From contig SAQL01000006.1 in the NCBI GenBank assembly GCA_004020645.1, positions 124,001 to 188,000 on the forward strand: a stretch of 64,000 bases of DNA, given 5' to 3'. The stretch comes from Mesorhizobium sp. (lineage in GTDB: Bacteria > Pseudomonadota > Alphaproteobacteria > Rhizobiales > Rhizobiaceae). This document shows, piece after piece, positions 9,295 through 17,387 of this stretch (position 1 is the first letter of the stretch; every line of letters starts with the position of its first letter). Position numbers and translations under genes: made by a program. Below the pieces are notes generated by a model, which saw only the letters and a list, made by a program, of their open reading frames with translations, was not told where the DNA came from and made no database searches.

Positions 9295-10080
9295 GTGCAG
9301 AAGCGGTTCGAGGGAAAGACGGCGGTCATCACCGGCGCCAGCGGTGGCATTGGCGCGGCCATGGCCAGGCGCTTCGCGGCTGAGGGCGCGGCTGTCGTCG
9401 TCAGCGCCATCGATGCGCGCGTCGACGAGGTCGCCGCCGGACTGAAGGCGGAAGGCGCCAAGGTCGCATCGCTGCGCATGGACGTGACCAAGAAGGACGA
9501 GGTCGCCGCCCTCTACGATCTGGCCGAACAGCAGTTCGGCCGCATCGACATCTCCGTACAGAATGCCGGCGTCATCACCATCGCCAGGATCGAGGCGATG
9601 ACCGAGGCCGAATGGGACAAGGTAATGGCGGTCAACACCAAGGGCGTGTTCCTGTGCTGCCAGGAGGCGATCGCGCGCATCCGCAAACATGGCGACGGCG
9701 GCAGGCTGGTCAACACCGCATCCGGCCAGGCGCGACAGGGCTTCATCTACACGCCGCACTATGCCGCCTCGAAATTCGGCGTTGTCGGCATCACTCAGAG
9801 CCTCGCCAAGGAGGTTGCTAAGGAGAAGATCACCGTCAACGCGATCTGTCCCGGCATCATCGACACCGACATGTGGGCCTATAACGACGCGGCATGGGGC
9901 AAGCTGATGGGCGACTACAAGCCCGGCGAGTTGATGGCCGAATGGGTGAAGAACATCCCGATGGGCCGCGCCGGCAGCGGCGAGGACGTTTCCGGCCTGG
10001 TCAGCTTTCTGGCCAGCAGCGACGCCGCCTACATCACCGGTCAGACCATCAATGTCGATGGCGGGCTGATCATGTCGTGA
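9295..10080 (+). CDS. Short-chain dehydrogenase/reductase (SDR), second of a pair
   Basis: A GTG start preceded by GGAGAACAGGAAA opens a 261-residue SDR. It has TGASGGIG near residue 14, NAG, the S...YAASK catalytic motif and the terminal TGQTINVDGG segment. The C-terminal CPGIIDTDMW region resembles acetoin/butanediol and polyol dehydrogenases. It lies 12 bases after the first SDR and was probably made from the same transcript. Two SDRs of different sequence suggest two consecutive oxidation/reduction steps on one carbon skeleton. That is an inference. Confidence 0.85.
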   Translation: MQKRFEGKTAVITGASGGIGAAMARRFAAEGAAVVVSAIDARVDEVAAGLKAEGAKVASLRMDVTKKDEVAALYDLAEQQFGRIDISVQNAGVITIARIEAMTEAEWDKVMAVNTKGVFLCCQEAIARIRKHGDGGRLVNTASGQARQGFIYTPHYAASKFGVVGITQSLAKEVAKEKITVNAICPGIIDTDMWAYNDAAWGKLMGDYKPGELMAEWVKNIPMGRAGSGEDVSGLVSFLASSDAAYITGQTINVDGGLIMS

Positions 10081-10522
10081 GCAACAGGGCAGGTTCACGC
10101 GTCAATCTGCTGATATAATCGGCAGGCGGCGAAACTGCAGCCGAATTGCGCGATTCGCGCCGCGTTAGTCGTTGCGCGACATGAACGTTGGTATATATAA
10201 TTTCATCCCATGAAAATGGCTTCGGCGACTGCCGGCAGCCGACATCATGGGAACTTGATGGCTCGCAAGCTTGAGGGCCGCCGCAAGACCGGCGATCGAT
10301 CCGCAGATCACTGCTTCGGCAGCACGGCAGCCATGACGCGGTCCCGTCCCGCACGACATCTTGATCGAATTGGGCATCATTCCCGTCTGCGCCTACTTCA
10401 GCGCCGACAGCAATTTGGTGCCAATGGACTTGCGCAACGATCAGCTTTTCCAACACAATCAAAAAAAGACGCAAGAAGGGAACGAACGATAACTTCCACC
10501 AGAGCTTGACAGGAGAACAGGC
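10081..10522. other. Intergenic region before the choline/betaine importer
   Basis: No full gene is visible in these 442 bases. An AT-rich patch (TATATATAA, about 10192-10200) is followed by a small palindrome, TTTCAT-CCC-ATGAAA, at 10201-10215. Either could belong to a promoter or operator. An open stretch at 10337-10492 on the plus strand encodes a peptide that looks protein-like (it includes DILIELGIIPVCAYFSADSN) but has no start codon or ribosome site upstream. It may be the tail of a decayed gene. Confidence 0.4.
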
Positions 10523-11497
10523 ATGTCACTTCGGAGTATGATATCCAGATTATCAATGGGAGCTTTTGCGCTTGCCGCGGCAAGTGTGCTGACGCCTTCG
10601 GCTCAGGCTGCGGCGCCAGAATCCAACGACCCGATCAAGATCGCGCTGTTCGACTGGACCAGCGTCAATCTGAACGCAAAGATCCTCGGCGGCATTCTGG
10701 AAAAGCTCGGATACACGGTCGAGTACCCGACCGCCGACTATCTCTCCAGCCTGACCACCGGACTTACCAATGGCGATCTCACTGTCGCGCTGGAATTCTG
10801 GGACACGACTGCCGGCGAAGCCATGAAGGCCTCGGATGCGACCGGGCAGACCGAACGCCTTGGTGCGCTCGGGCCCAAGGCCAAGGAAGAATGGTGGTAT
10901 CCCGAATACATGAAGGAAAAATGCCCGGGCCTGCCGAACTGGGAGGCGCTGAAGGACCCGAAATGCGCCGAAGCCTTCTCGACGGCGGAAACAGCGCCGA
11001 ACGGCCGCTATCTCGGCGGCCCCGTGACATGGGAAGGTTTTGACGACGAGCGTGCCGCGGCGCTGAAGCTGCCCTTCACCGTCATCCATGCCGGCACCGA
11101 CGCGGCGATGTTCGCCGAACTGGATTCGGCCTATCAGCGCAAGGCGCCGATCATGTTGTGGGTCTATTCGCCGCATTGGGCGCCGGCCAAATACAAGGGC
11201 GAATGGGTCGAATTCCCCGATTATACGCCGGAATGCTACAACGACCCGAAATGGGGCGTGAACCCTGAGGCGAAATATGACTGCGGCAAGCCGCATGGCG
11301 AGATCTGGAAATATTCCTGGGCCGGCATGAAGGACAAATGGCCGGTCGCCTACAAGGTCGCGAAAAACTACACGGTCGACACCGACGAGCTCAACAAGAT
11401 GAGCGGCGAGATCGATCTCGAAGGCAAGACGCCGGAAGACGTCGCTGCTGCCTGGGTCGCCGCCCACGAAGCCGACTGGAAAGCCTGGGCCGAGTGA
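10523..11497 (+). CDS. Choline/glycine betaine/proline-betaine ABC transporter substrate-binding protein
   Basis: A 324-residue secreted protein with a signal peptide (cleavage near SAQAAA, about residue 29). It has an OpuAC-type ligand domain. The many tryptophans and tyrosines (for example WWYPEYMKEKCPG and WVYSPHWAP) fit the aromatic cage that binds quaternary ammonium groups in this family. Family members of this layout (ChoX/ProX-like) bind choline, glycine betaine or proline betaine. The ATPase and permease follow in order. The ligand could also be another methylated amine, given the island at 23-47 kb. Confidence 0.87.
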   Translation: MSLRSMISRLSMGAFALAAASVLTPSAQAAAPESNDPIKIALFDWTSVNLNAKILGGILEKLGYTVEYPTADYLSSLTTGLTNGDLTVALEFWDTTAGEAMKASDATGQTERLGALGPKAKEEWWYPEYMKEKCPGLPNWEALKDPKCAEAFSTAETAPNGRYLGGPVTWEGFDDERAAALKLPFTVIHAGTDAAMFAELDSAYQRKAPIMLWVYSPHWAPAKYKGEWVEFPDYTPECYNDPKWGVNPEAKYDCGKPHGEIWKYSWAGMKDKWPVAYKVAKNYTVDTDELNKMSGEIDLEGKTPEDVAAAWVAAHEADWKAWAE

Positions 11498-11519
11498 TCG
11501 TTCCAACTGGAAAACTGCG

Positions 11520-11545
11520 AGACCCGGTCATTGATGGCCGGGTCT
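11520..11545 (+). terminator. Hairpin between binding-protein and ATPase genes
   Basis: An 8-bp stem (AGACCCGG / CCGGGTCT) with a 10-base loop is followed by TTATCC, in the 76-base gap after the binding-protein stop. Within an importer operon such a hairpin usually attenuates transcription or stabilises the upstream message. This gives more binding protein than ATPase. Confidence 0.55.
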
Positions 11546-11573
11546 TTATCCCATATTCCAGAAGGACGATTGC

Positions 11574-12659
11574 ATGGCCGATACGACTGACCAGGTGCCG
11601 CAAGCGGCGGGCACGCCAAAGGATGCCCGCCCGATAAAGCTCGCCTGCTATAACGTGTGGAAGCTATTCGGGGCGAACGCAGCCAATTTCATCCGCCAGC
11701 GCGGCGGCGCAGCCACCATGGCGGAAGTCGCCGCGGCCGGGCTGGTCGGTGCGGTGCGCGCCGTCGACCTCGAAATCCGCCAGGGCGAGATCTTCATCAT
11801 CATGGGCCTGTCCGGCTCCGGCAAATCGACGCTGGTGCGCTGCATGTCGCGGCTGGTCGAGCCGACGCATGGCAAGGTCGAGTTCGAGGGCAAGGATCTC
11901 CTCAAGATCTCCGATGCCGCGCTGATCGAGTTGCGCCGCCACCGCATGGGCATGGTGTTCCAGAATTTCGCCCTGCTGCCGCATCTGAACGTGCTGGAGA
12001 ACATCGCCTTTCCCTTGGGCATCCAGGGACAGGACCGGCCGACGCGCGAGAAGCGCGCGCGGGAAGTGATCGAGCTCGTCGGCCTGCGCGGCCGCGAGCA
12101 TTTCTATCCTCGCGAGCTTTCCGGCGGCCAGCAGCAGCGTGTCGGCATCGCCCGCAGCCTCGCCACCAAGCCGGAGATCTGGTTTCTCGACGAGCCGTTC
12201 TCAGCGCTCGATCCGCTGATCCGCCGCGAGATGCAGGACGAGTTGATGCGGCTGCAGACCATGCTGCACAAGACCATCGTCTTCATCACCCATGATTTCG
12301 ACGAAGCCATCCGGCTGGCCGACCGTATCGCCATCATGAAGGACGGCGAGGTCATCCAGATCGGTACGCCTGAAGAGCTGGTGGTCAACCCGGCGACCGA
12401 CTATGTCGCCGAATTCACCCGTGACGTCGACCGCGCCAAGGTGATCTCGGCGCGAAGCCTGATGCGCGCCTGCGACGGCACCGAGCATGGCGGCGTGGTC
12501 GCGCCGGATGCCAAGATATCAACTTTTTCGGCAAGCATCGTCTCGGCCGGCAAGCCGTTCGCCGTCGTCAACGGCAGCGGCAAGCCGATCGGCGAAGTCA
12601 CGCCGCAAGCCGTGATTGATCTTCTGGCAGGCATCGAACGTCCCGGGGCAAGCGCATGA
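11574..12659 (+). CDS. Glycine betaine/choline ABC transporter ATP-binding protein (ProV/OpuAA-like)
   Basis: This 361-residue ATPase has Walker A (GLSGSGKST, about residues 79-87), the signature LSGGQQQRVGIARSLA, Walker B (WFLDEP) and the H-loop ITHDFDEA. The N-terminal extension (KLACYNVWKLFGANA) and a C-terminal CBS-like half domain (KPFAVVNGSGKPIGEV) are typical of the osmoprotectant ProV/OpuAA group. It overlaps the permease gene by 4 bases (ATGA), so translation is probably coupled. Confidence 0.9.
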   Translation: MADTTDQVPQAAGTPKDARPIKLACYNVWKLFGANAANFIRQRGGAATMAEVAAAGLVGAVRAVDLEIRQGEIFIIMGLSGSGKSTLVRCMSRLVEPTHGKVEFEGKDLLKISDAALIELRRHRMGMVFQNFALLPHLNVLENIAFPLGIQGQDRPTREKRAREVIELVGLRGREHFYPRELSGGQQQRVGIARSLATKPEIWFLDEPFSALDPLIRREMQDELMRLQTMLHKTIVFITHDFDEAIRLADRIAIMKDGEVIQIGTPEELVVNPATDYVAEFTRDVDRAKVISARSLMRACDGTEHGGVVAPDAKISTFSASIVSAGKPFAVVNGSGKPIGEVTPQAVIDLLAGIERPGASA

Positions 12660-14638
12660 CGGTGACGGCAAGCACCAGCGATGCGCGATCGCGGCCGGTT
12701 CAGATCTGGCTGGTGGTCTGGGCCTGCGCCCTTGCCGCGGTGCTTGCCGTATTCCTGCTGCAGGACAGGCTGGCCTGGGCGGTCAACTATCCGGCCGGCG
12801 CAATCGTTCCGGTCGCCGACTGGGTCAGCGCGCTGATGAACCTGATAAAGTCGAACTTCTCCTGGCTGACGCGGTCGATCACCGCGGCGCTCGGCGTGCC
12901 GCTCGATTTCGCGCTCAATCTGCTTGCCAAGAATTTCAAGATCGGCCGTGGCGCGGATATGATCATCTTGCCGCGCCTATCCTGGGTCGGTGTGTGCATC
13001 GCCGCATTCCTGGCCGGCCGCGCCGCCGGTGGCTGGAAGCTCGGCGCGCTGGTCGGCGGCTGTTTTCTCTACATCGCGCTGTTCGGCCAATGGACCAGCG
13101 CCATGCTGACGCTCGGGCTGATCTCGATCGCCGTGCCGTTCTGCATCGTCACCGGATTGTTCGTCGGCATCTGGGCGTGGCGCAAGCCTTGGGCGGAGAG
13201 GCTGTTGATCTCCCCTGCCCTCGACCTGATGCAGACCATCCCGACCTTCGCCTATCTGATCCCAATGCTTCTGCTGTTCGGCAACAGCCCGGTTTCGGCG
13301 ATGATCGCGACGGCCATTTTCGCCACGCCGCCAATGGTGCGCGCGACGATGCTGGGGCTGTCGCGGGTGCCATCCGAAATCGACGATTTCAGCGAGATGG
13401 CCGGCTGCACGGCGCGCCAGAAACTGTGGCGGGTGCTTTTGCCGTCGGCGCGTCCAGCGCTGATGGTCGGCGTCAACCAGGTCATCATGCTGGCGCTCAA
13501 TATGGTGATCATCGCCTCGATGATCGGCGCCGGCGGCCTCGGCTACGACGTGCTTTTGGCGCTGCGTGCGCTAAAGGTCGGCGAGGCCATGGAAGCCGGG
13601 CTCGCCATCGTCGCACTGGCGATCGCGCTCGACCGGCTGAGCCAGGCGATCGCACGCAATCACGCGCAAGGTCATGTCTATCAAATGGTCAGTCCGAGCT
13701 TCTGGCGGCGCTACCCCAACCTGACGCTGGCCATCGCCATCCTTGCCGTCACGACACTGCTAGGTCTGTTCGTGCCGGCGTTCGCCGCAGTGCCGAAGGC
13801 GATCACCTTCACCACCGCGCCGATGTGGAAGACAGCAGTGAGCTGGATCACGATCAACTTCTTCGACACGATCGAAGCGTTCCGCGTGGCGCTGATCCTC
13901 AATGTGCTGAACCCGGTGCGCGCCTTCTGCGAGGGCTTCCCGTGGCTGGGCGCGGTGTTTTTGCTTGGCCTTGCCGGCTACCAGCTCGGCGGTCTGCGCC
14001 TCGCCGCCCTGGTCGCGGCGCTGACCGTCTTCTGCGCGGTAACCGGTCTCTGGGAAAAGACCATGGCGACAGTCTACCTCTGCGGCATCTCGGCCTTTAT
14101 CGCTTGCCTGATCGGCATTCCGATCGGGTTGATGGCATCGCGCAGCGACCGCGTCGAGAAGGTCGTCACCCCGATCATCGACACGCTGCAGGTGCTGCCG
14201 TCGTTCTGCTTCATCATCCCGGTGGTGATGCTGTTTCGCGTCGGCGACGTGACGGCGATGATCGCGACGATCGCCTTCGCCGTGGTGCCGGCCATCCGCT
14301 ACACCAATCACGGCCTCAGGCAGGTGCCGCCGGCGCTGATCGAGGCGGCAAAGGTATCGGGCTGCACCAAGCGCCAGACGTTCCTGCGCGTGCAGCTGCC
14401 GCTGGCGCTGCCCGAGATCATGCTTGGCGTCAACCAGACGATCCTGATGGCGCTGGCGATGATCATCATCTGCGCCATGGTCGGCACCCGCGATCTCGGC
14501 CAGGAGGTGTTTATCGCGCTGTCCAAGGCCGATTCCGGCCGCGGCATCGTCGCCGGACTGGCCATCGCCTTCATCGGCATCGTCGCCGACCGGCTGTTCA
14601 ACGCCTGGACGGCGAAGGCACGGGCAAGACTGGGATAG
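12656..14638 (+). CDS. Glycine betaine/choline ABC transporter permease, tandem double-domain
   Basis: At 660 residues this permease is about twice the usual ProW length. It contains two binding-protein-dependent transport domains: roughly residues 130-310, and again about 470-650 with a second copy of the LMQTIPTFAYLIP-like motif (DTLQVLPSFCFIIP). Each has its own EAA-type loop (EMAGCTARQKLWRVLLPSA and AKVSGCTKRQTFLRVQLPLA). The two halves would form the whole channel as one chain. Fused permeases of this sort occur in rhizobia. A same-strand frame of similar length overlaps it and is a shadow. Confidence 0.88.
   Translation: MTVTASTSDARSRPVQIWLVVWACALAAVLAVFLLQDRLAWAVNYPAGAIVPVADWVSALMNLIKSNFSWLTRSITAALGVPLDFALNLLAKNFKIGRGADMIILPRLSWVGVCIAAFLAGRAAGGWKLGALVGGCFLYIALFGQWTSAMLTLGLISIAVPFCIVTGLFVGIWAWRKPWAERLLISPALDLMQTIPTFAYLIPMLLLFGNSPVSAMIATAIFATPPMVRATMLGLSRVPSEIDDFSEMAGCTARQKLWRVLLPSARPALMVGVNQVIMLALNMVIIASMIGAGGLGYDVLLALRALKVGEAMEAGLAIVALAIALDRLSQAIARNHAQGHVYQMVSPSFWRRYPNLTLAIAILAVTTLLGLFVPAFAAVPKAITFTTAPMWKTAVSWITINFFDTIEAFRVALILNVLNPVRAFCEGFPWLGAVFLLGLAGYQLGGLRLAALVAALTVFCAVTGLWEKTMATVYLCGISAFIACLIGIPIGLMASRSDRVEKVVTPIIDTLQVLPSFCFIIPVVMLFRVGDVTAMIATIAFAVVPAIRYTNHGLRQVPPALIEAAKVSGCTKRQTFLRVQLPLALPEIMLGVNQTILMALAMIIICAMVGTRDLGQEVFIALSKADSGRGIVAGLAIAFIGIVADRLFNAWTAKARARLG
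14422..14483 (+). repeat. 62-bp direct repeat, copy 1 (inside the permease gene)
   Basis: This stretch of the permease coding sequence (LGVNQTILMALAMIIICAMV) recurs at 15745-15806 with a single base difference, on the far side of the serine hydrolase gene. Here it is the functional, in-frame copy. Confidence 0.9.
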
Positions 14639-14700
14639 CCGGGAGATAGAGGATCGCGTCCCACCTTCGTCTTGCCCAAAATGCATCCCAAGCTGGCTTC

Positions 14701-15726
14701 ATGCTGAAGCGCCCCACCGTGATTCTAACCTTTCTCCTCATGCTTTCCGTCGCTGCTCACGGTGCGGACGGCCTGGAGAAGCGGCTTGAAAAGCTCTTTG
14801 ATGAGGCCGAGCGCCTGACGCCGCTGCGCACGGTTACCATTGCGCATGACGGCGCGGTGGTGGCGGAGCGTGGCTATCGCGGCCATTCTCCGGCACGTCC
14901 TGCCAACATAAAATCCGCCTCCAAGTCGATCATCTCCGCGCTCGTCGGCATCGCCATCGACAAGGGCGTGCTCCAAGGCCCCGACCAGAAGATCGCTCCG
15001 CTTCTTCAGGCCGACCTGCCCGCCGACGTGGATCCGCGGCTCCAGCAGGTTACGATCGGTCATCTGCTTTCCATGCAGGCAGGGCTGGGTCGGACCTCCG
15101 GCCCAAACTACGGGCGCTGGGTGGCAAGCGACAACTGGGTGCGGGCAGCGCTCGCCATGCCCTTCGACGACGAACCGGGCGGTACCATGCTCTATTCCAC
15201 CGGCTCGACCCATCTCCTTTCGGCGATCCTGACGCGCCGGACCGGCCGCTCAACGCTGGAACTGGCGCGCGAATGGCTGGGGCCGCAGGAGGGCTTTTCC
15301 ATCGCCGCCTGGGACCGCGACCCACAGGGCATCTATCTCGGCGGCAACCAGATGGCCATGAGTCCGCGTTCGCTGCTCGCCTTTGGCGAGCTCTACCGCA
15401 GCGGCGGGATGAGCCGCGGCGGACGGCAGCTCGTGCCGGCCGATTGGATCAAGCTCTCCTGGCAGCCACGCACCGCCTCGCGTTTCACCGGTGACGGTTA
15501 CGGCTATGGTTGGTTCATGCGTCAGATCGCGGGCGAAGCGGTCTTCTACGGGTGGGGGTATGGCGGGCAGATGGTCTACGTTGTGCCCGGGCGCGCGTTG
15601 ACCGTGGTCATGACTTCAGATGAAAACGGCCCCGCCGCCAGCAGCGGCCACCGCGACGATCTCCATGCCCTGCTCGAGCGGATCATTGAGGCGATGAAAG
15701 ACGTGCGCGAGGCTCGCAGCAACTAG
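14701..15726 (+). CDS. Serine hydrolase, class C beta-lactamase/penicillin-binding-protein fold
   Basis: This 341-residue exported protein has a signal peptide (about residues 1-21). The nucleophile motif is SASK (about residue 77), the tyrosine motif YSTGS (about 162), and the C-terminal GWGYGGQ segment stands in for the KTG/HTG box. These features match the EstB/AmpC-like serine hydrolase family, which includes esterases, D-aminopeptidases and beta-lactamases. The true substrate is not evident and resistance should not be assumed. The gene is bracketed by a 62-bp repeat of the upstream permease gene, so it may have been inserted here. Confidence 0.82.
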   Translation: MLKRPTVILTFLLMLSVAAHGADGLEKRLEKLFDEAERLTPLRTVTIAHDGAVVAERGYRGHSPARPANIKSASKSIISALVGIAIDKGVLQGPDQKIAPLLQADLPADVDPRLQQVTIGHLLSMQAGLGRTSGPNYGRWVASDNWVRAALAMPFDDEPGGTMLYSTGSTHLLSAILTRRTGRSTLELAREWLGPQEGFSIAAWDRDPQGIYLGGNQMAMSPRSLLAFGELYRSGGMSRGGRQLVPADWIKLSWQPRTASRFTGDGYGYGWFMRQIAGEAVFYGWGYGGQMVYVVPGRALTVVMTSDENGPAASSGHRDDLHALLERIIEAMKDVREARSN

Positions 15727-15744
15727 TATCTCTGCACTTGAAGG

Positions 15745-15806
15745 GCTTGGCGTCTACCAGACGATCCTGATGGCGCTGGCGATGATCATCATCTGCGCCA
15801 TGGTCG
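15745..15806 (+). pseudogene. Duplicated fragment of the permease gene (62-bp repeat, copy 2)
   Basis: This segment is identical in 61 of 62 positions to 14422-14483 of the permease gene. It starts 18 bases after the hydrolase stop. Identity begins and ends abruptly, and the flanks show no further permease sequence. It is a remnant, not a gene. It marks a past duplication or recombination event at this site. Confidence 0.85.
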
Positions 15807-15957
15807 TCTGCTCGCCTGCCTTCAGCATTCATCGGCAACACCAAAAGCGGCAACGTCCCAAAATCGGGAACATGTGTCCCGGGCATTGGTTTTTAATCAT
15901 GCCGCTGGCGGAAATTTCGAAGGCTGTGAGCTCCAGCTGCCTAACCGCGATGAACCG

Positions 15958-16953
15958 ATGATGAAAGACAGCGATGGTCCCGCTCATGACGAAGCACATC
16001 GAGCCGTCTTATCTGAACATCGCCTGGTGAACGGCGGCGGAGCGGACAATCTACGCTGGTTATGGGTGCTCGCCGTTGCCATCGCGGGGTTGTTTTCTGC
16101 GCTTTGGCTCATCACCGCGGCGACACCTCGGTTCGAGCCTGACGATCGGACATTGATGAGAGGCGATGCGGCTCGCGGGCGGCTCGTTTTTGCTGCGGCC
16201 GGCTGCGGTTCCTGCCATGCGAGGCCAGGCCAATCCGATCCGCTCAATCTCGGCGGAGGCCTGGCGCTCGCATCCCCCTTCGGAACGTTCCGCGTTCCCA
16301 ACATCTCACCGGATCCCATCGATGGAATCGGATCATGGATGGCCGCCGATCTGGCAAATGCGTTGATCTCCGGCGTCTCGCCGGCTGGTGAACATTATTA
16401 TCCCGCACTCCCTTATCCCAATTACACAGGCATGCGCATCGAGGACGTCAGGGATCTCTATGCCTATCTGCAAACGCTGCCGGCCATTTCCGGGCGCCCA
16501 CCGCCGCACGACCTCCCGCTGCTGTTTCGTATCCGCCGCCTTCTTGGCCTCTGGAAACTGCTGTTCTTCGATGCGGGCGGATCGGAGGCGCGCCTGAACG
16601 GCGATCCTGTTCATGATCGAGGCGCCTATCTGGTAGAGGTACTCGGGCATTGTGACGACTGCCATTCGACGCGCAACAGCCTGGGGGCGATCAAGCCGTC
16701 AACGCGGTTCGCGGGAGGTCCCGATCCCGAGGGTACGGGGTTTGTACCGAACATCACGCCGAGCCGTATCGGCCAGTGGTCCGAGACCGAGATCGCAGAA
16801 ATTCTGATGAGCGGAAGAACGCCGGAACACCGGCGCGTGGGATCGTCGATGGTCGATGTCGTCTCCAATATCACTCAACTGCCGCAAAGCGACCGCCTGG
16901 CGATCGCGCGCTACATCAAGTCTCTGCCGGCACGGCCAACACCGCATCCCTGA
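15958..16953 (+). CDS. Membrane-anchored diheme c-type cytochrome
   Basis: About 331 residues with one N-terminal membrane anchor (LRWLWVLAVAIAGLFSALWL) and two heme-attachment motifs, CGSCH and CDDCH. Each is followed by a candidate axial methionine further on. The two cytochrome c domains face the periplasm, as in alcohol- or sugar-dehydrogenase cytochrome subunits. The gene converges on the oxidase operon and could feed electrons into it. The start is uncertain: ATG at 15958 or 15961 is most plausible, with an upstream GTG at 15874 giving a longer but unconvincing N-terminus. Confidence 0.8.
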   Translation: MMKDSDGPAHDEAHRAVLSEHRLVNGGGADNLRWLWVLAVAIAGLFSALWLITAATPRFEPDDRTLMRGDAARGRLVFAAAGCGSCHARPGQSDPLNLGGGLALASPFGTFRVPNISPDPIDGIGSWMAADLANALISGVSPAGEHYYPALPYPNYTGMRIEDVRDLYAYLQTLPAISGRPPPHDLPLLFRIRRLLGLWKLLFFDAGGSEARLNGDPVHDRGAYLVEVLGHCDDCHSTRNSLGAIKPSTRFAGGPDPEGTGFVPNITPSRIGQWSETEIAEILMSGRTPEHRRVGSSMVDVVSNITQLPQSDRLAIARYIKSLPARPTPHP

Positions 16954-16973
16954 CTCAGCGTGAATTACTTGAC

Positions 16974-17387
16974 TCAACGGGCATAAAGATAGGCTGCAAG
17001 ATCTCTCGCCTCTGCTTCCGAAATACCGGTTGCGGGCATTGCCGACCGTGATGAAAAGCGCTGCGGGAAAACAATCCATTGGACGAGATTGTCCGGGGTA
17101 TTGTTGACCACCCCGCCGACGTAGACCTGCTGCCGCAGATCGACGAGCGGTCCGCCGACCTTGCCGTCCGCGCCGGCTATGCCCGGAATGACGTGGCATC
17201 CTCCACAGCCATACCTGCGAAAAATCGCGGGGGCGCGTGACGGATCACCGCCCGTCATCGCCACCGCCACCGCGCGACGCTGCTCACGGTCTTTGATGAG
17301 GTTGGCTCCGACCCCGACCAGCAGCAATCCCAACAGGGCGCTCGCCAGAACAAAACGGAAGTCAGGGCGAAGGGAAACGACCGGCAT
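16974..17387 (-). CDS. Membrane-anchored monoheme cytochrome c, last gene of oxidase operon
   Basis: A 137-residue protein with an N-terminal membrane segment (FVLASALLGLLLVGVGANL), one heme motif (CGGCH) and a late methionine (RSAMPATG) as probable axial ligand. GGGAGG precedes the ATG. It overlaps the ctaG gene by 26 bases, so it belongs to the same minus-strand operon. It probably delivers electrons to the oxidase or serves as its cytochrome subunit. Confidence 0.82.
   Translation of the reverse strand: MPVVSLRPDFRFVLASALLGLLLVGVGANLIKDREQRRAVAVAMTGGDPSRAPAIFRRYGCGGCHVIPGIAGADGKVGGPLVDLRQQVYVGGVVNNTPDNLVQWIVFPQRFSSRSAMPATGISEAEARDLAAYLYAR

Noticed and set aside
12616..14649. 677-codon plus-strand frame overlapping the betaine permease
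   Set aside because: Its translation is Arg/Ala-rich and non-membrane. The neighbouring frame gives a coherent two-domain permease with ATGA coupling to the ATPase gene.
14701..15726. Antibiotic-resistance beta-lactamase
   Set aside because: The SxxK and tyrosine motifs define a broad serine hydrolase family with esterases and peptidases. The third motif is not the KTG box, so a resistance role cannot be claimed.
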